Positions 62,659 through 64,000 of a stretch of 64,000 nt of DNA are shown here, piece after piece. Both the position numbers and the translations under genes were made by a program. The notes under the pieces are model-generated. The model saw nothing but the letters and a program-made list of their open reading frames with translations. It had not been told where the DNA came from and ran no database searches. Source of the DNA: Roseateles sp. YR242 (GTDB taxonomy: Bacteria; Pseudomonadota; Gammaproteobacteria; Burkholderiales; Burkholderiaceae_C); the NCBI RefSeq assembly GCF_900109745.1, contig NZ_FOAV01000014.1, forward strand, positions 62,001-126,000. The letters are read 5' to 3'. The first letter of the stretch is position 1. Each line of letters opens with the position of its first letter.

Positions 62659-63684
62659 ATGTTTGAAACCTCCATCGCCGGTAGCCTGCCCAAGCCCGCC
62701 TGGCTGGCAGAAACCAACAAGCTCTGGCCTCAGTGGCGGGCTGAAGGCGATGCGCTTCTGCAAGCCAAGGCCGATGCCACCTTGCTGTGGATCAAGGCGC
62801 AGGAGGACGCTGGGCTGGACATCGTGTGTGATGGCGAGCAATCGCGCCAGCATTTCGTGCATGGCTTCCTGGAGCAGGTGGAGGGCATCGACTTCGAGAA
62901 CAAAGTGAAGATGGGCATCCGCGACAACCGTTACGACGCGATGGTGCCGCAGGTGGTGTCGGCCCTGCGCCTGAAGGGCCGCGTGCATGCCTTTGAAGCT
63001 CAGTTTGCGCGCGCGCACACGAAGAAGAAGCTCAAGTTCACCCTGCCCGGGCCCATGACCATCGTCGACACGGTGGCGGACCGCTTCTATGGCGACAAGG
63101 TGAAGATGGCCTTTGCGTTTGCGGAGGTGCTGAATCAGGAAGCCCTTGCGCTGCAGGCCGATGGCGTGGACATCATCCAGTTCGACGAGCCCGCCTTCAA
63201 TGTCTACATGAAGGACGCAGCCGACTGGGGCGTGCAGGCGCTCGAGCGCGCAGCGCAGGGCCTGACCTGCACAACGGCCGTGCACATCTGCTACGGCTAC
63301 GGCATCAAGGCCAACACCGATTGGAAGAGCACCCTGGGCGAAGAATGGCGCCAGTACGAGGCCGTGTTTCCCGCGCTGGCTCGCAGCGGCATTGACCAGG
63401 TGAGCCTGGAATGCATCCATTCTCATGTGCCGCCCGACCTGATGGCGCTGCTGGCCGGCAAGGACGTGATGGTCGGTGTGATCGATGTCGCCAGCGACGT
63501 GGTCGAGACGCCGGAAGAAGTGGCTGACACCATCGGCCGGGCACTGCAGTTCGTGCCCAAGGAGCGGCTGTTCCCCTGCACGAATTGCGGTCTGGCCCCG
63601 ATGGGGCGGGACGTGGCCTGGCGCAAGCTGGAAGCGCTGGCCGCAGGCACGCGGCTGGCGAAGGCTCGGTTGGCGTCGGCGTAA
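62659..63684 (+). CDS. mesD: Folate-independent methionine synthase MesD (core MetE-like)
   Basis: This 341-residue protein matches the C-terminal catalytic half of cobalamin-independent methionine synthase (MetE) without the N-terminal folate-binding half. Zinc-ligand regions are AVHICYGYG (His and Cys), IIQFDEPAF and the late FPCTNCGLAPM, which supplies the final Cys. SLPKPAWLAETNKLWP is the typical start of the MesD group. The neighbouring DUF1852 gene points to MesD and not to MesA or MesB. It would methylate homocysteine without methyltetrahydrofolate, with an unknown methyl donor. Confidence 0.9.
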   Translation: MFETSIAGSLPKPAWLAETNKLWPQWRAEGDALLQAKADATLLWIKAQEDAGLDIVCDGEQSRQHFVHGFLEQVEGIDFENKVKMGIRDNRYDAMVPQVVSALRLKGRVHAFEAQFARAHTKKKLKFTLPGPMTIVDTVADRFYGDKVKMAFAFAEVLNQEALALQADGVDIIQFDEPAFNVYMKDAADWGVQALERAAQGLTCTTAVHICYGYGIKANTDWKSTLGEEWRQYEAVFPALARSGIDQVSLECIHSHVPPDLMALLAGKDVMVGVIDVASDVVETPEEVADTIGRALQFVPKERLFPCTNCGLAPMGRDVAWRKLEALAAGTRLAKARLASA

Positions 63685-63689
63685 GGGGG

Positions 63690-63885
63690 GGCGAAAGACG
63701 CCTGCCCAGCCGTTCTGGCTCTCGAGCGCCTCCTTGATGCCGGCCAACTCGTGTCTGGGACGAAGTGCTCGCCGGGGACGACTTCGCGCTTGTAGCCGAA
63801 CTTGAGGTCGAAGAATGCGTCTTTGGAGATGAGGTCGGTCGACAGCAACAGCACGCCGGGGCCCGCAATACACAACTCTTGGGAA
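63690..63885 (-). pseudogene. Frameshifted gene remnant
   Basis: On the minus strand a coherent protein-like stretch reads STDLISKDAFFDLKFGYK and REVVPGEHFVPD. The reading then appears to continue in another frame as ELAGIKEALESQNGWAGVF. The break falls near 63,755, and the fragment is cut off by the mesD stop region. No family was recognised. It sits directly after the tail of another leftward gene and may once have been part of it. Confidence 0.35.
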
Positions 63886-64000
63886 TCAGCCGTTCGGTGC
63901 TGCCAGCAGCAGGTCGGCCGCGTGGTCAATCGAGTTCACCAGGCTGGGCTCTCCACGCATCCGTGACTCGACTTCGTCAACGAGGTCATAGAACTTCGGA
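63886..64000 (-). CDS. C-terminal end of a leftward gene (partial)
   Basis: Thirty-seven codons and a TGA stop (63886-63888) are visible. They read FYDLVDEVESRMRGE and NSIDHAADLLLAAPNG, an amphipathic, protein-like sequence. The 5' part lies outside the window and no product can be named. Confidence 0.45.
   Translation of the reverse strand, partial: PKFYDLVDEVESRMRGEPSLVNSIDHAADLLLAAPNG

Noticed and set aside
62485-63873. Open frame of about 460 codons on the - strand opposite mesD
   Set aside because: mesD on the + strand is unambiguous. Only the last portion beyond 63,690 may have coding history, and it is reported as a remnant.
1-64000. CRISPR arrays, insertion sequences, prophage genes, rRNA operons
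   Set aside because: No repeat-spacer pattern, transposase, integrase, phage structural gene or rRNA sequence was recognised anywhere in the window.

Overview
The window comes from a high-GC (roughly two thirds G+C) Gram-negative bacterium, most likely a betaproteobacterium of the order Burkholderiales near Roseateles/Mitsuaria/Rubrivivax. The grounds are the conserved lolB-ispE-tRNA-Gln-prs-rplY-pth block, a PEP-CTERM protein, a folate-independent methionine synthase pair of the MesX/MesD type, an exported pectate lyase and a betaproteobacterial aryl polyene cluster. The genus is inference.

Layout. (1) 0-5.7 kb: a tripartite RND efflux operon (pump, truncated by the window edge; adaptor; outer-membrane channel). 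(2) 6-12 kb: accessory genes: a secreted PL1 pectate lyase followed directly by nine copies of an 11-bp repeat, a divergent LysR regulator/MFS transporter pair, a membrane-anchored ABM-domain protein and a PEP-CTERM protein. (3) 12.2-27.3 kb: a leftward cobalamin regulon of 12 genes behind a clear cobalamin riboswitch: btuB, cobU, btuF, btuC, btuD, cbiA, a second TonB-dependent receptor, cobO, cbiB, cobD, cobQ, cobT. It pairs outer- and inner-membrane corrinoid uptake with adenosylation, amidation, side-arm attachment and lower-ligand activation. cobS is not in the window. (4) 27.3-41.7 kb: core genes: pth, rplY, prs, tRNA-Gln, ispE (with unusual AT-rich insertions), lolB, a TPR protein, mutM, mutY, rapZ, recN, nadK, hrcA and a CAT-anticodon tRNA.

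(5) 41.7-60.4 kb: immediately after that tRNA and an AT-richer 560-bp segment lies a complete aryl polyene (APE) pigment cluster of about 20 genes, nearly all overlapping head to tail. An aromatic amino acid ammonia-lyase would supply the aryl starter and a ligase would activate it (here fused to a dehydratase). Two ACPs, a ketosynthase-like chain-length factor, two ketosynthases, a ketoreductase and two dehydratase domains would build the polyene. Acyltransferases, a glycosyltransferase, a LolA-like protein, an MMPL exporter and a DUF3261 lipoprotein would attach and export it, methyltransferases would cap the ring and a phosphopantetheinyl transferase would activate the ACPs. (6) 60.6-63.7 kb: a MetR-like regulator divergent from mesX-mesD. 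(7) The right edge holds a frameshifted gene remnant and the tail of a leftward gene.

No CRISPR array, insertion sequence, rRNA or phage gene was seen. All functions are read from sequence motifs and context; no database search was possible.
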